NCBI GenBank assembly: GCA_910575795.1 | Contig: CAJTGE010000003.1 | Location: 167,695-231,694, forward strand | DNA length: 64,000 nucleotides | Direction of reading: 5' to 3' | Source: Clostridiaceae bacterium | Lineage (GTDB): Bacteria; Bacillota; Clostridia; Lachnospirales; Lachnospiraceae | Shown here: in pieces, positions 1 to 9,800 of the stretch | Position numbering within the stretch: the stretch's first letter is position 1 | How the letters are laid out: each line of letters opens with the position of its first letter | The notes under the pieces: model-generated | What the model was told of the DNA's origin: nothing | Database searches by the model: none | The model's input: only the letters and a program-made list of their open reading frames with translations | Program-made: the position numbers and the translations under genes

Positions 1-229
1 CAGCTTCATGCTTATCGTATTGCTTAACGCAATCTGCCAAATTGTAAATCAGATCCACCCGTCGCTTTTCCTGAACCTTAATATCCGATTCAGCGGTGTT
101 CACCTGCTCTTCAAGAGCGAAAGCTTGGTTCTGAGAGCTTTGCACTCCAAACACACACAATAAAATAACAGCCACAACTCCGGCTGCTACGATCAACATT
201 ACTTTCCAGTTTTCTTTAATAGTTTTCAT
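1..229 (-). CDS. LemA family protein, N-terminal part (cut by window edge)
   Basis: The gene starts at 229 and runs off the left edge, so only about 76 residues are visible. A short N-terminal tail (MKTIKENWK) is followed by one hydrophobic segment at about residues 10-27, then the LemA core: ALEEQVNTAESDI, then KRRVDLIYNLADCVKQY, matching the LemA consensus of a coiled region after a membrane anchor. LemA proteins are membrane-anchored helical proteins of unclear biochemical role. Its ATG overlaps the stop of the upstream gene (ATGA), which suggests translational coupling. Confidence 0.75.
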   Translation of the reverse strand, partial: MKTIKENWKVMLIVAAGVVAVILLCVFGVQSSQNQAFALEEQVNTAESDIKVQEKRRVDLIYNLADCVKQYDKHEA

Positions 230-504
230 ACTTGTTTCTCCTTTTCATTTAATTTGTAAACCATTTCTCTCAGATAAGAACTGATCGCAATCGGATACAA
301 ATCAGATTTCATGTCTAAAAACTCGTCCATCATGAAGATGGTACTGATTCTTTTCCGCCCTTTCCCGAAGATTACTGTCATACAGTCCCTATACGAGTGT
401 TCTTGCGGTTTTAAATTGAAATTCACCTCGTCTAAGTGTTCATCCAAAGCAACTTTACATGCCGAATCCATTATCAGTTTCTTTACAGAATCGCTATCAT
501 TCAT
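226..504 (-). CDS. hypothetical protein, 92 aa
   Basis: Small acidic protein with no motif I recognise. It has a good GGAGAA ribosome site before the ATG at 504, overlaps the HAD-type gene upstream by 4 bases and the LemA gene downstream by 4 bases, so the three genes form one tightly coupled cistron group. The coupling is the main support for it being real. Confidence 0.7.
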   Translation of the reverse strand: MNDSDSVKKLIMDSACKVALDEHLDEVNFNLKPQEHSYRDCMTVIFGKGRKRISTIFMMDEFLDMKSDLYPIAISSYLREMVYKLNEKEKQV

Positions 505-1532
505 GATTGTTCTCCTTTTCGTTTATCGTGAATTTCCGAATGCAACCGCTTAAAATGCATTGCCCGGCGGTTCTTAAACTCTTCCAGATCAATTTCTTCC
601 CATCCATTCGGAACATCCTTGAAATATCTGTTAATTTCAACCGTCTTTCCGTCCGGTTCAATTACATTCAGGATGCCAACAGTGTCGAAGTCGCCGTTTT
701 TGCGATCTGTCAAATACTCCTCGCACATAGCCTTGTAGGGTGTATCACTGGGAATATAAGGCATAGTGATCGGGTAGAGTTCTTCAAGAACCTGGTCTAC
801 CAATCCGGAATGCCATATCGTGTTGGTTAATGTTTCAACCATAATAAAACGATCAATATCACGATACTTAACCGTCCCATCAGCGTAAACATATTTGAAC
901 AAGCTGCTCATACGTTTACACTGATAATTCACTTCTTCTCCCTGATGTCCACTTGTATCGGCAATGTGACTCCATGTTTCTTCCGTATCCTCGATAGGAC
1001 AAAGCGGCTTACCGTCAATTAAACGGTTAAGAATTCCTTTTGTAAAACCAATACTGAACCCGCTGTGGTTATCTTCTTCGAGACTTTTAAAAGCCTTTAA
1101 AGCAGATTCATAGCAGGCACACCCATAATCCCATTCTTCTTTAGGCTTGTCGCCTCTTTCGTGTTCACAGGCAAATTTTACTTCCTGCTCTGCCCATGAC
1201 AGAAGACTTGATTTAGATTCATCGGGAAGTTTCCCGTTCCGATCGTCTATGTACTCGTTGGCAAATATCTTTCTGGTATCGCCTCCGAACGCGGCAACAA
1301 CCTCCGGCAAATTCTCATTCACCGCGTCAAATATCAATCCCTGGTTGCGGCACCATTTAACAGCCGAGTCAAGAAGCTCATCAACCCTACAAGTCCACAG
1401 GATGAGTTTTGCTCCCTTTTTCTGCTTCTCCTTCAAATATGAAATTGTGCTGCGTCTCGGCTCACCGATTGCTGGGTACTTGTTTTCGCAAATTGTACCA
1501 TCAAAATCTACTGCAATAATATACGAACTCAT
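501..1532 (-). CDS. HAD-superfamily phosphatase-like protein with C-terminal phage domain
   Basis: 343 residues. The N-terminus holds a HAD motif I (VDFDGTICEN, residues about 8-17) with both aspartates, followed by a short Rossmann-like stretch (LILWTCR) and the later acidic pair in NEYIDDRNG near residue 95, so it is a cap-less HAD hydrolase of the kind phages use for nucleotide or polynucleotide 3'-phosphate work. From about residue 110 a second region with no assigned function follows; it includes GFSIGFTKGILNRL and TWSHIADTSGH, which I associate with small phage-encoded proteins. Fusion of the two is inferred. AAAGGAGAAAA precedes the ATG. The substrate is unknown. Confidence 0.7.
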   Translation of the reverse strand: MSSYIIAVDFDGTICENKYPAIGEPRRSTISYLKEKQKKGAKLILWTCRVDELLDSAVKWCRNQGLIFDAVNENLPEVVAAFGGDTRKIFANEYIDDRNGKLPDESKSSLLSWAEQEVKFACEHERGDKPKEEWDYGCACYESALKAFKSLEEDNHSGFSIGFTKGILNRLIDGKPLCPIEDTEETWSHIADTSGHQGEEVNYQCKRMSSLFKYVYADGTVKYRDIDRFIMVETLTNTIWHSGLVDQVLEELYPITMPYIPSDTPYKAMCEEYLTDRKNGDFDTVGILNVIEPDGKTVEINRYFKDVPNGWEEIDLEEFKNRRAMHFKRLHSEIHDKRKGEQS

Positions 1533-1563
1533 AATTTTCTCCTTTCTACCCTTACTGAAAATA

Positions 1564-1821
1564 TCAAACCAGCGGTAACGAATGATCTTTTGCTATTTCT
1601 GCAATTTTCTTCGCCAGTTCTACAGATGCTTCATTTCTTGCATCCGTATCATTTTCTGCCATCTTACAAATTGTGGCGATAAAGAGGCGCATCGCTGACT
1701 GCTGCAAAGTCCTGTGTGCACCGCAAATAGTCTTCGCAAAGATTTCTTCATTGCACGCCAAGTTATTCACATAATCCAAAATATCATTGGCGAGCTTCTT
1801 CCCTTTTTCATCAGGTCTCAT
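1564..1821 (-). CDS. hypothetical protein, 85 aa
   Basis: Mostly helical small protein; start chosen at the ATG at 1821 because AAAGGAG lies just upstream, whereas longer versions have no ribosome site. It overlaps the end of the DUF488 gene by 11 bases. No recognisable family. Confidence 0.6.
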   Translation of the reverse strand: MRPDEKGKKLANDILDYVNNLACNEEIFAKTICGAHRTLQQSAMRLFIATICKMAENDTDARNEASVELAKKIAEIAKDHSLPLV

Positions 1822-2188
1822 AACATTCTCCTTTCCATTCTTCAACATCGTATCCGTGTTTATTAAGCCACTCGGCAACCAAATGGCGATGACAAAACTT
1901 CTCAGGTTTCTCATAACAAACCAGAACGATATCCAGACCACCAGAGATATAGTTCAGTACATCTACAATTCTTGACGCATCCAACGAAACCAACTGTTTA
2001 GCAAACTTAAAACGGTAATCAGCTTCGTTATGGTTTCTATGCCATTCCGACAATAAATCGTTTAAAGGAGCAAGTAGCTTGTATTCCATCCCGCCATATC
2101 CTTTCGGTGGTTTCCGAGATATAGAAATCGGGACAATGTTCGCTGGAATGTTTTTCAAGTTAGCAAAATAACTTGTATAGATTTTCAT
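1811..2188 (-). CDS. DUF488 domain protein
   Basis: 125 residues. Begins with the family pattern IYTSYFANLKNIP..., followed by SISRKPPKGYGG and the C-terminal CYEKPEKFCHRHLVAEWL with the conserved Cys-His pair typical of DUF488 proteins. The family is widespread in bacteria and phages and its biochemical role is not settled. AGGAGGAGATAA precedes the ATG. It lies in the left end of the prophage early region between small hypothetical genes. Confidence 0.8.
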   Translation of the reverse strand: MKIYTSYFANLKNIPANIVPISISRKPPKGYGGMEYKLLAPLNDLLSEWHRNHNEADYRFKFAKQLVSLDASRIVDVLNYISGGLDIVLVCYEKPEKFCHRHLVAEWLNKHGYDVEEWKGECYET

Positions 2189-2353
2189 TTATCTCCTCCT
2201 GAATTTGTCAACGCTTTTAACGGCGCCGGTCTTCTTGTTAATAACTCGGTAGCAGAAATCCGTTTCTTCAACTAACATCCAGTCATTCCAATTAAGACAA
2301 TGCGCTGTCAAGCATTCTTTCTGCTTCCGTGTCAATCTTTTCGGTTGTTTCAC
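2189..2353 (-). CDS. DUF6906-type small protein (GTG start)
   Basis: 54 residues, starting VKQPKRLTRKQKECL and ending KSVDKFRRR, the pattern of small Firmicute phage proteins annotated as DUF6906. The start is GTG at 2353 because a strong AAAGGAGG sits 6 bases upstream. The gene overlaps the preceding one by 62 bases in another frame, so its ribosome site is inside that gene. Basic, possibly nucleic-acid binding (inference). Confidence 0.65.
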   Translation of the reverse strand: MKQPKRLTRKQKECLTAHCLNWNDWMLVEETDFCYRVINKKTGAVKSVDKFRRR

Positions 2354-2552
2354 AATTCTCCTCCTTTCCGCAAGCTTTATACAAAGCAAACAATATAGAT
2401 AAACGCTCCTGGTAGGACATCCTTGCACTTCCACGAGCTATCGGATGTATCAGTTTTGCGTCTGGATGTTCTTCCAAAAATCCGGCACATTTCTTCTCCC
2501 AGTCAAATAGTGGGCGCCCAACAATCGCTTCACAAAATTTAGCAAACGTCAT
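2292..2552 (-). CDS. hypothetical protein, 86 aa
   Basis: Small protein beginning MTFAKFCEAIVGRPLFDWEK. Its ATG overlaps the stop of the gene before it (ATGA), and its own 3' end carries the ribosome site of the DUF6906-type gene. No family recognised. Confidence 0.65.
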   Translation of the reverse strand: MTFAKFCEAIVGRPLFDWEKKCAGFLEEHPDAKLIHPIARGSARMSYQERLSILFALYKACGKEENCETTEKIDTEAERMLDSALS

Positions 2553-2725
2553 ACACTCACCCTCTTCTCCGTTAATCTCTTATACAGTTCTTTCGCTTCA
2601 TCTCCCTGAAAAGCGTTAATAATGTCAATTTCTTTTTCCTTCCCGCGTCGTCCGACAATCAGCACAGGAATATTCCCATGCGTATAGTCAAAACTCGCAA
2701 GAAAAGTATCCGATTTGTTTTCCAC
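2549..2725 (-). CDS. hypothetical protein, 58 aa (GTG start)
   Basis: Short protein containing NIPVLIVGRRGKEKEIDIINAF. I place the start at GTG 2725 because GGAAAGGAG lies 6 bases upstream; a longer ATG version would start before that ribosome site. The 3' end overlaps the next ATG. Function unknown. Confidence 0.55.
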   Translation of the reverse strand: MENKSDTFLASFDYTHGNIPVLIVGRRGKEKEIDIINAFQGDEAKELYKRLTEKRVSV

Positions 2726-2745
2726 CTGCTTCTCCTTTCCATGCA

Positions 2746-2775
2746 AGAAGAAAGAGCCCTTGTTAGGACTCCTCT
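2746..2775 (-). terminator. hairpin overlapping a stop codon
   Basis: On the minus strand GAGTCC pairs with GGGCTC around a TAACAA loop and is followed by a T-rich run. The TAA of the loop is the stop codon of the membrane-protein gene at 2763-2978. The same hairpin recurs at several other gene ends in this element. Confidence 0.7.
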
Positions 2776-2978
2776 TCGTTTTCTTTTTTAGATTTCTGAT
2801 ATTTATAGATTTCCTTTAATCCTGTAATAACAAAACCGCACCCAACCCCAATAGCAAGCCATACTGCCCCAGTAATCAATCCACGTCTGTACATATCGGC
2901 GCCATAAGCAACCAAAGCTTCTGTATGCTCCGGAATAAGCTGCTCAATTTCTTTCTTTTGAATTTCAGTAATAATCAT
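2763..2978 (-). CDS. small membrane protein, 71 aa
   Basis: Charged N-terminus, then a transmembrane segment at about residues 32-53 (GLITGAVWLAIGVGCGFVI), then a basic/acidic tail ending in EES. The leader contains the recurrent CGCA...ATTTACA...CTTTAATG element with the AAAGGAG ribosome site. Function unknown; one of many single-span peptides in this element. Confidence 0.65.
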   Translation of the reverse strand: MIITEIQKKEIEQLIPEHTEALVAYGADMYRRGLITGAVWLAIGVGCGFVITGLKEIYKYQKSKKENEEES

Positions 2979-3023
2979 AAAATATCACTCTCCTTTCATT
3001 AAAGGGGTTGTAAATGCTGCGTG

Positions 3024-4295
3024 TTACCACTTCACATAGCTGCTTTCGTTGAAGTCTTTCTTATCCCGTAAAGCTCTGCCGATAGCAAGGTCAATCCCAG
3101 ACTTCGATTTCAGATGATAATAATACAAATCCTTGTATGGCGTATTTAGTCTGTCAATTCGCCCGGCAGATTGCTTCATAATCTTGTAAGAGTAGTTCTG
3201 TGAGTAAAATATAATTGTATCTGTCTTGACGCAGTTCCACCCTTCAGCTCCGGCATTGTACTGGACCAGATATACCCATGCTTCTCCATCAGGAACTGGC
3301 TGATGACAATGACCATTCCATTCAGCCACTTTCATACAATTTCCTGAACATGGTTCATTAGTGCATTTCTCATAATCTCTATCACATGGACAAAAGAGAG
3401 TTTTGAGCAATTCTAACTCATAATCGAAGTTGTAAAATATAATTGCCCGTGGATGCTTTTCGAGAATCTCCAACAGAGCTACCTGTCGTGATTCTGCTGT
3501 GTTGACTATCTTTCGCCAAATATAACAAAGACCGCCAGCATTCTGAATTGGTTCATTCTTATATGGGTTCCATCTGGTTCGTCCAACATCTTTATACATC
3601 TCAATGTCATATGAAACGACAACATCTTCATGATGAGAAACCGTGGTTCGTCTGAAATCCATGTTTACCAAAATATCATTTCTATGCCGTATCAACTTCC
3701 CGGTGTTTAAATACCGATCCACTTTCGGGAACTTACTGAAGCGGCTATAAACAATATGCTCTCTGGTGAACTCAGTCCGATTCTTATAAAATCCATTGGC
3801 AATGAAAACGGGAATATAATCCTGCCAGGTGTCTCCAGGAGTAGCCGAGAGCAAAATCCATTGATTGTTTCTCGCTATCTTTAGGAATGATTTTACCCAT
3901 GCCCCAGAGCCAACGACCCTCTGTTCATCAAATATAAAAAAGGCTTCTGTGATGTCTTCGTATTTTTTGATGTTGTTCCACGAATCGACGATTACCGTAT
4001 TACTATACAAATTTACTTCTCTGTTAATAGAAAGAAGGAAGGGTGATAGTTCACCCTCCCATTCGCAAGTATCCCGTTTTCTGGCAGTTGTGATAATGTA
4101 CAAATCCATAGGCGGATCTCCCATCGGCATATAGTTATCGCCGGCAACACCGCCAAGAAGTTCCCCACCATTCAGAAAGAAGTAATACGCAAGAGCCGTT
4201 CTTGATTTACCAGAACCGACATCACCGCAAAGAATGCAGCCGTTTTTCATCTGATTAACAGCTTTCATTTGGTAATCATATAATTCAAGTCCCAT
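3024..4295 (-). CDS. phage DEAD/SNF2-like helicase
   Basis: 423 residues. Motif I is ILCGDVGSGKSRTAL (about residues 21-35), motif II is FFIFDEQR (about 121-128), motif III resembles LLSATPGD, and the C-terminal QSAGRIDRLNTPYKDL matches motif VI. A Cys-rich patch (CPCDRDYEKC, CSGNC) lies between the two lobes and could bind zinc. The family is the compact replication/recombination helicase seen next to phage polymerases. It sits in the replication block with the methyltransferase-like gene and the large polymerase. Confidence 0.85.
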   Translation of the reverse strand: MGLELYDYQMKAVNQMKNGCILCGDVGSGKSRTALAYYFFLNGGELLGGVAGDNYMPMGDPPMDLYIITTARKRDTCEWEGELSPFLLSINREVNLYSNTVIVDSWNNIKKYEDITEAFFIFDEQRVVGSGAWVKSFLKIARNNQWILLSATPGDTWQDYIPVFIANGFYKNRTEFTREHIVYSRFSKFPKVDRYLNTGKLIRHRNDILVNMDFRRTTVSHHEDVVVSYDIEMYKDVGRTRWNPYKNEPIQNAGGLCYIWRKIVNTAESRQVALLEILEKHPRAIIFYNFDYELELLKTLFCPCDRDYEKCTNEPCSGNCMKVAEWNGHCHQPVPDGEAWVYLVQYNAGAEGWNCVKTDTIIFYSQNYSYKIMKQSAGRIDRLNTPYKDLYYYHLKSKSGIDLAIGRALRDKKDFNESSYVKW

Positions 4296-4321
4296 GGCTC
4301 CTGTCGCCCTCCTTCAAAATA

Positions 4322-4903
4322 TCAATATTCATCAGGAAACAGGATAGTAGTAACGCTTCTATCCCATTCCGTAATAATCCAAATCTTGGTATTGGAGTTC
4401 TTGTGTTCATAAACCGCAAGAATCCGTTCGCCGTCTCTCAAAGACTCATCTGCTGTTTGCTTGTCCTCATTACAGGTGTCGCCCCAGTCACACTGGCTAT
4501 ATCTGCCGAGCGAAACCTGAACGAAATTTTTAAATGAGGAATCCTCTTTCATTTTCGTATCAACACCGATAGTTGTTACAACTCGACCGAGTTCAAATTT
4601 GGGTGTCTGTTTGATTACAATAACATCTTCCTTCAAAATAGCATTTATAGCTTCTTTTGCTGCTCCGATACCGTTATCACGATCATACAGCCACTCGTCA
4701 AATTCGTTGTCTGATGAAAGATCCACCTTCATAACTCGCCCTTTCAAGTAGTCAAAGTAAGACTGTTCTTTTAAAAGTTCAGCGGCTTCTTTCTCTGACA
4801 TATCTTTAGGGTCATACTGAAGAATCCCCAACCCTAACGGTTTTGAAGCATTATATAATGCAGCAAGCACCTTTGCTTTATTCAATCCTTTAATGTTTAT
4901 CAT
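4322..4903 (-). CDS. phage hypothetical protein, 193 aa
   Basis: The N-terminal half (IKGLNKAKVLAALYNASKP, then YFDYLKGRVMKVDLS, then LYDRDNGIGAA) is a pattern I have seen repeatedly in Firmicute phage early proteins. The C-terminal half ends KIWIITEWDRSVTTILFPDEY. No catalytic motif is recognised. It overlaps the methyltransferase-like gene by 14 bases and has an AAAGGAGAAAA ribosome site. Confidence 0.65.
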   Translation of the reverse strand: MINIKGLNKAKVLAALYNASKPLGLGILQYDPKDMSEKEAAELLKEQSYFDYLKGRVMKVDLSSDNEFDEWLYDRDNGIGAAKEAINAILKEDVIVIKQTPKFELGRVVTTIGVDTKMKEDSSFKNFVQVSLGRYSQCDWGDTCNEDKQTADESLRDGERILAVYEHKNSNTKIWIITEWDRSVTTILFPDEY

Positions 4904-5867
4904 CTTTATTTTCTCCTTTCAAAATATCATCCATTCTACGAATCAACAGTCTGGTCTGCCAAACATCTGAAAAGTACATCATAGTAAACCAGTAGTTTTC
5001 AGTTGAATCACCCTCTCTAATCGGATCGCAAAACACGTCTCCGACCTTGATGTATGCGGCTACACCAAGAAGCGAGAGATGAATATAACACATCAGTGCA
5101 ACAACCTCATCAATATCCTGTGCTACCACAAGAACATGGTTCTGGTAATTAAGATTCATTTTTTCTAATTGCCGCCTGACTTCATGAACACCAGCAATCA
5201 ATGTAGCTCCTGCTCCGCAGCACGGATCGTGAATTGTGACATAGCCTTTCTCCTCGATTTCTTTTGAAACATCATCAACGGTAATCTTAGCCATAAGGTC
5301 ACAAATATGGTATGGAGTGAAGAATTGACCATTCTTGCCATCACCCAAACCAAGTTCCATAAAAATGCCGCCCAAAAAGTCCTGCTCTGGATTTTCTTCC
5401 AAAGCCATGACCGTATGAGCGGCAAGTTCAGGAAACAGTTGCTGTTCTTCTCTGTTGTACTTATTGATGATTTTCAAATATCTTTTCTCCCGCTCATCAT
5501 AGTGGCTCTTATCAACCGGATTAGATAAAGAACAAGCAAACATTACGACAAAGTCTCTCCACACATCCCATGCTCTGTGACGAGTAGTAAGCCGTCCGAA
5601 CACTCTTAGAAATTCTTTTCTTGTATCCGAGTTTTTCTGCTGAACTGTTGAAGGTGTGACGGCTTTTTCGGACTTAGAACCATAAACTTGGTTAATGGCC
5701 GTCTTCAAAGCATCTTCTTTTTTCAAAATATAATCTGGCATCTTCGGTGGTTCGTACTTGGGCGGAAGAGAAGACGGTCTCTGTTTTGGTTTTACCGGAC
5801 CAACAGCGGGTTTTTCTTTGGCTGTAGATTTCTGCTGTTTCGACTTCTTTTTCTTCCAAAATGGCAT
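4890..5867 (-). CDS. N6-adenine methyltransferase-like phage protein, motif IV not evident
   Basis: 325 residues. A Lys-rich N-terminal 60 residues (KKKKSKQQKS...) precede a methyltransferase fold: GQFFTPYHICDLMAKI, then motif I HDPCCGAGATLIAG, then VVAQDIDEVVALMCYIHLSLLG and GDVFCDPI. The usual NPPF/NPPY catalytic motif is not visible where expected; the region instead reads NYWFTMMYFSDVW. So it either uses a variant motif or has lost catalysis and acts as a DNA-binding or decoy factor. It lies between the helicase and the ssDNA-binding candidate. Confidence 0.75.
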   Translation of the reverse strand: MPFWKKKKSKQQKSTAKEKPAVGPVKPKQRPSSLPPKYEPPKMPDYILKKEDALKTAINQVYGSKSEKAVTPSTVQQKNSDTRKEFLRVFGRLTTRHRAWDVWRDFVVMFACSLSNPVDKSHYDEREKRYLKIINKYNREEQQLFPELAAHTVMALEENPEQDFLGGIFMELGLGDGKNGQFFTPYHICDLMAKITVDDVSKEIEEKGYVTIHDPCCGAGATLIAGVHEVRRQLEKMNLNYQNHVLVVAQDIDEVVALMCYIHLSLLGVAAYIKVGDVFCDPIREGDSTENYWFTMMYFSDVWQTRLLIRRMDDILKGENKDDKH

Positions 5868-5892
5868 AATTTCTCCTTTCGTTACATGGCAG

Positions 5893-6297
5893 CTATTCGA
5901 GCGGCAATTCCTTCTTCAGTATGTTATTAAAATTTCCTTTATTGCCGAGCGCCTTTTTCATGAAGCAAAGAGCCAGCCCTTTCTCAGGATCATACTCATC
6001 GTTTTTCTGGCACTTCACAACTGTTTTGCTCCCGTCTTTCCAGATAACAATAGTAGCAGGCTCATTAAATATGACTTTTTCATACATCATATCGAAAGGA
6101 ATATTAGATACCCCGCTTTCCATAGAAGAATACTGTTCAATAATTCCGTCCAGCTTTATTTTTATCCTCTGTTCATAAGAAAGACTACTTGTTTCCATAT
6201 TTGTAACTATGATTGGTATTACTCTATCGTTCACAATTACTTTTACGTCGAGTCCTTTCTCTCTCCCTAAATATAAGCAATTAAATAATTCGTTCAT
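5893..6297 (-). CDS. hypothetical protein, 134 aa
   Basis: Contains TIVIWKDGSKTVVKCQKNDEYDPEKGLALCFMKKALGN, a pattern common to small Firmicute phage proteins of unknown role. Strong GGAGGACC ribosome site. It lies between the ssDNA-binding candidate and the methyltransferase-like gene. Confidence 0.65.
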   Translation of the reverse strand: MNELFNCLYLGREKGLDVKVIVNDRVIPIIVTNMETSSLSYEQRIKIKLDGIIEQYSSMESGVSNIPFDMMYEKVIFNEPATIVIWKDGSKTVVKCQKNDEYDPEKGLALCFMKKALGNKGNFNNILKKELPLE

Positions 6298-6321
6298 TTT
6301 CAGGTCCTCCTTTCAAATATA

Positions 6322-6358
6322 AAAAGAGGGCGGCTACCATTTTTAAGCAACAACCCTC
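6322..6358 (-). terminator. Rho-independent terminator
   Basis: AGAGGG and CCCTCT arms on the minus strand, with a T-rich tract after the second arm, placed directly after the gene ending at 6369. Confidence 0.6.
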
Positions 6359-6368
6359 TCACTCAGCA

Positions 6369-6854
6369 TCAGTTAAACGGAACCTCGTCCGGCCCTTCCA
6401 TGGAATCATACTTGTCGGCAAACTCATCTTCTTCGATGGTCACATACATCGTCTTCAAATATGCCTTAACGCCGGTCTTGTCATTAACTTCCCAGTTATA
6501 CGGTCTGATGGTCAAATCGACATTGCGGATCTCCGCATAATCCAAGGAAGCAATCGACTCGTCATCCAGCAGAGTCTTGGTCTTTCTGGTAACCATATAT
6601 ACCTTGGGCGGGATGTTCTCGTAGCTCACCTGCACCTGAAGATAATACTTCGGCTCGTCCCCCTCCTCACGGGGCTCAAGTCTGCGGATATTCCAGCCCT
6701 CATCATCAAGTTTATTCGCCAACTCCACATCATCAATGATTACGCAGAAGTTCCGGCTGCCTTTGCGGTTATACTTGGATTCTTTTCCAGAGAAGTTCCT
6801 GAATATAATTCTCGCATTCTCCATGATAATATTGTCGTTTACTCTGTTAGCCAT
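6369..6854 (-). CDS. ssDNA-binding protein candidate (OB-type, DUF2815-like)
   Basis: 161 residues beginning with [21 protein letters not shown], with alternating charged beta-rich segments ([33 protein letters not shown]) and an acidic C-terminus ending DEVPFN. The layout of a beta-barrel followed by an acidic tail with a terminal Phe resembles phage ssDNA-binding proteins. The gene lies immediately downstream of the polymerase gene, which supports a replication role. Family assignment is inferred. Confidence 0.65.
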   Translation of the reverse strand: MANRVNDNIIMENARIIFRNFSGKESKYNRKGSRNFCVIIDDVELANKLDDEGWNIRRLEPREEGDEPKYYLQVQVSYENIPPKVYMVTRKTKTLLDDESIASLDYAEIRNVDLTIRPYNWEVNDKTGVKAYLKTMYVTIEEDEFADKYDSMEGPDEVPFN

Positions 6855-6884
6855 TTTTTCGTTCTCCTTTTCTTTTTTTTTTAT

Positions 6885-9800
6885 TTAGTTAAAGGGCAGA
6901 CCTTCCTCATCATCGGGTGGATTCATAAATTCCCGCTTTGCGACAATTTCGGAAATATCATACCCAAGGTCACAATCCATGTGGAACTGGTCGTCATGGA
7001 ACTTCGGACAGTCAAAACACGTAGCGTACTTCATATCGCCGCACGGCGGCAGCCAAGGTTCAGGAATATCAACATCCGCATCGTTTGCTCCAAGCTCCTT
7101 GACATACGGATCATCTGATACAAACCACTCGAAATCTCCATACTCCGAGATAGTCTTTACCGCTTCATCCACAAGCTTGTCATAATAAGACCGGTCAATG
7201 TCTTCTTCCTTATTCAGCTCACGAACCATTTCTGCTTCAAGCCAACGGAACCCTGACGAGCCAGTTACCGCATAATACTTGCCGTTCTGTTCTCTGAGAA
7301 GCACACCGCCTCCAGTACCAGGTTTAACCGGACAGAAACGACCAACCTTCCCGATGAAACGATAGTTATGCCCCTTGTCGATTTCCGGCTGAAGCTCCGC
7401 ACAAATTTTCTCGAAAGTTGTATCTGATAACAGTCCCTTTTTGTAGTCACTCTCTGCCTTTGCGAACTGCTTTTCAAATTCTGTTACATCCGGAAGTCCT
7501 TCGTTCATATCCAAATATATTGCCGTCTTGACCTCTTTCGTTTCCGCCATATCCTCAAAGAGAATATCTTCCTTGCTGAACAAGGTCTTAAAGACGTATG
7601 GAACCTGAAACTGCGTTCCCGTCGCCGTCCATTTACCGAGGTCGCCATTTTCATCCCTATATCTGGCAATATAAACAGCATCATTTACCAGACACATTCT
7701 GTCGTATGTAGCCTCGTGTTCAAATGTATAGCCATACCTCTTACCAAAATCCATGACAAACTGGATAATCTCCGGTGTTGCATCGGGGATCTTGATAGAG
7801 TCTGTCTTAATGTGAGCAACCGTGTACCCGCGTTTCTGTACCTCATGCTTCAAGTCTACCATGAACAAAGCGCCACGCTTCGCCACAATATTGTCAATGT
7901 TTCTCGGATCGCGGAACGCATTCTCAAAGGATGCCGAGGTCAGACCATAAACCGAATTGATAGCTGTCTTCAAAGCATCTGCAAGCTGCTTAGATGTCAT
8001 TTCGCCATTTATTACTTTCTGAATATAAGGCGTGAGCTTGCCATCCAGCATCTTGTTCACGATATCCCATGCCTCATGCTTGATGCTGACACGCCCCTCA
8101 ACAATATCACGGAACGCCGTTGTGAATTTTACACCAAACAGAACCTCGGCAATCGCACTGTGCGGATGCATAGAAGCAATATCCAACAACGCATCATTTC
8201 CGTGCATACCAGGCTCGGAATATACATATCCGCCTTCTCCAACTTCCTCTTCACGATACACGGACTTCCCGTTTTCAAAGGTATATCCCGGAAAATATGG
8301 AAGAAGACTTCCTGCTTCACCATGCGTTTGCTCCATCATCTCAGGGCAAGCTTCTGCCAGGAAATTATAGGTTTCAGCATCAATGTTATGCACCGGCTCC
8401 GCGAGATTCCGATAATGGAATTGGTCTTGTGGCTTCCGCTCATTGCCAAATATAATCTTGGTTGTGAGCGTGTTTGTTGTGTCATTGACCGTCATGCCTG
8501 CCAAATCAGCCAGAATCTGCCTAGCCGTCCAGTCCGCTTTCAAATAAACAAAGGTTGCCTCTGTTGCAATAACATCGTTATCACAATACTCGGCAACCTT
8601 AGTCCAAAGTTCTTCAGGAACCGGCTCATCCCACGGAAGTCCCAACTCCTGATGATGTGTCCCCGCCTTTATGATGCGAATTTCCGTATCTGAGAAGCCT
8701 TTCTTTTCCAGTTCTTTTTCAGAAATGTTACCCATCTCGATTTCCAGCTTTTTCAGGCTCTTTTTATTCCCGGTAGAAGCGAAATCGTACACGTCCGTAT
8801 AAGACACATTATATGCTTCACCAAAGAAACAATCGCGGTTAGCGCCTTTCTTCGCCCCGACAATTTTCTGAGACAAATTATAGAGCTGCTCGTTCGTATA
8901 ACCCATCAGCCTCGCATATAAAATATGGTTATCGTAGCGCCGGCAGTTAAAACCAACCAGCCGGAACCTCATCAATTCCTCGATTTCGGTAGGTGTCGGG
9001 TTAATCATCCTTACAACAGGCTTTCCCTCACCCTCAATCTTCCAGTTTACGAGAAACAGGTTCGGAAATACCTCCACATCATAAAATATAAGTTTTGCAT
9101 CATCGTTCTTAACGCCAACAGATGTATCCGCAGACTTGAACTGCATCTTATTGACAAGCTTGATACAGTAGTCTGCCTGATTGGTGCTGCTGGCTGCAAA
9201 AGCTAATACCGCATTTCGCATATCTGTAACGTCATAATTCAGGTCACTGGCATATGCATCCTCCAGTATTTTGTAGATAAAATCGATACTGGGCTTAGTT
9301 CCGGGGTGTATTTCTTTCTCCAGATTACGCTTAATAAGTGTTCTAAGCCCTTTCTCGCTTTTAATCGCATCAAAATTTACCATCTTGTTTTCTCCTTTCA
9401 TCGGTAAACCAGAGCTAATCGTTGCGATAGGCAAATCATTACACTTCGACAATTTACGTCTAAGAGAACTCTTGCCACTGAACACCTTAACTTCTATATG
9501 GTCATCGTATATTCGACTTAACATTGCCGGATCGCCAGTATAAATATAATGCAGATGAATACCGGCTCCGCTCTTGCTCAACTCTGCATAAGTCGGCGGC
9601 CATTTACTTGCCGCTTCAAAATTCTTTTCAAAGGATTTATTGCCATCCTTATCGGGAATATCAAAGTCGATAACTATGTGATTCTCCGGAACTTTAACAT
9701 AATGAAGTTTGAATGTATCAAGTTCCGAAAGATACGTTTTGCAATCGTCCCATTTCCCAGTAGGAGTTTCCTTGGCTGTGGCATACTGGGCGGGACATTC

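Noticed and set aside
7716..8693. Long plus-strand open frame opposite the replicase gene
   Set aside because: It lies wholly inside the polymerase coding region, has no ribosome site and no family pattern; it is a shadow frame.
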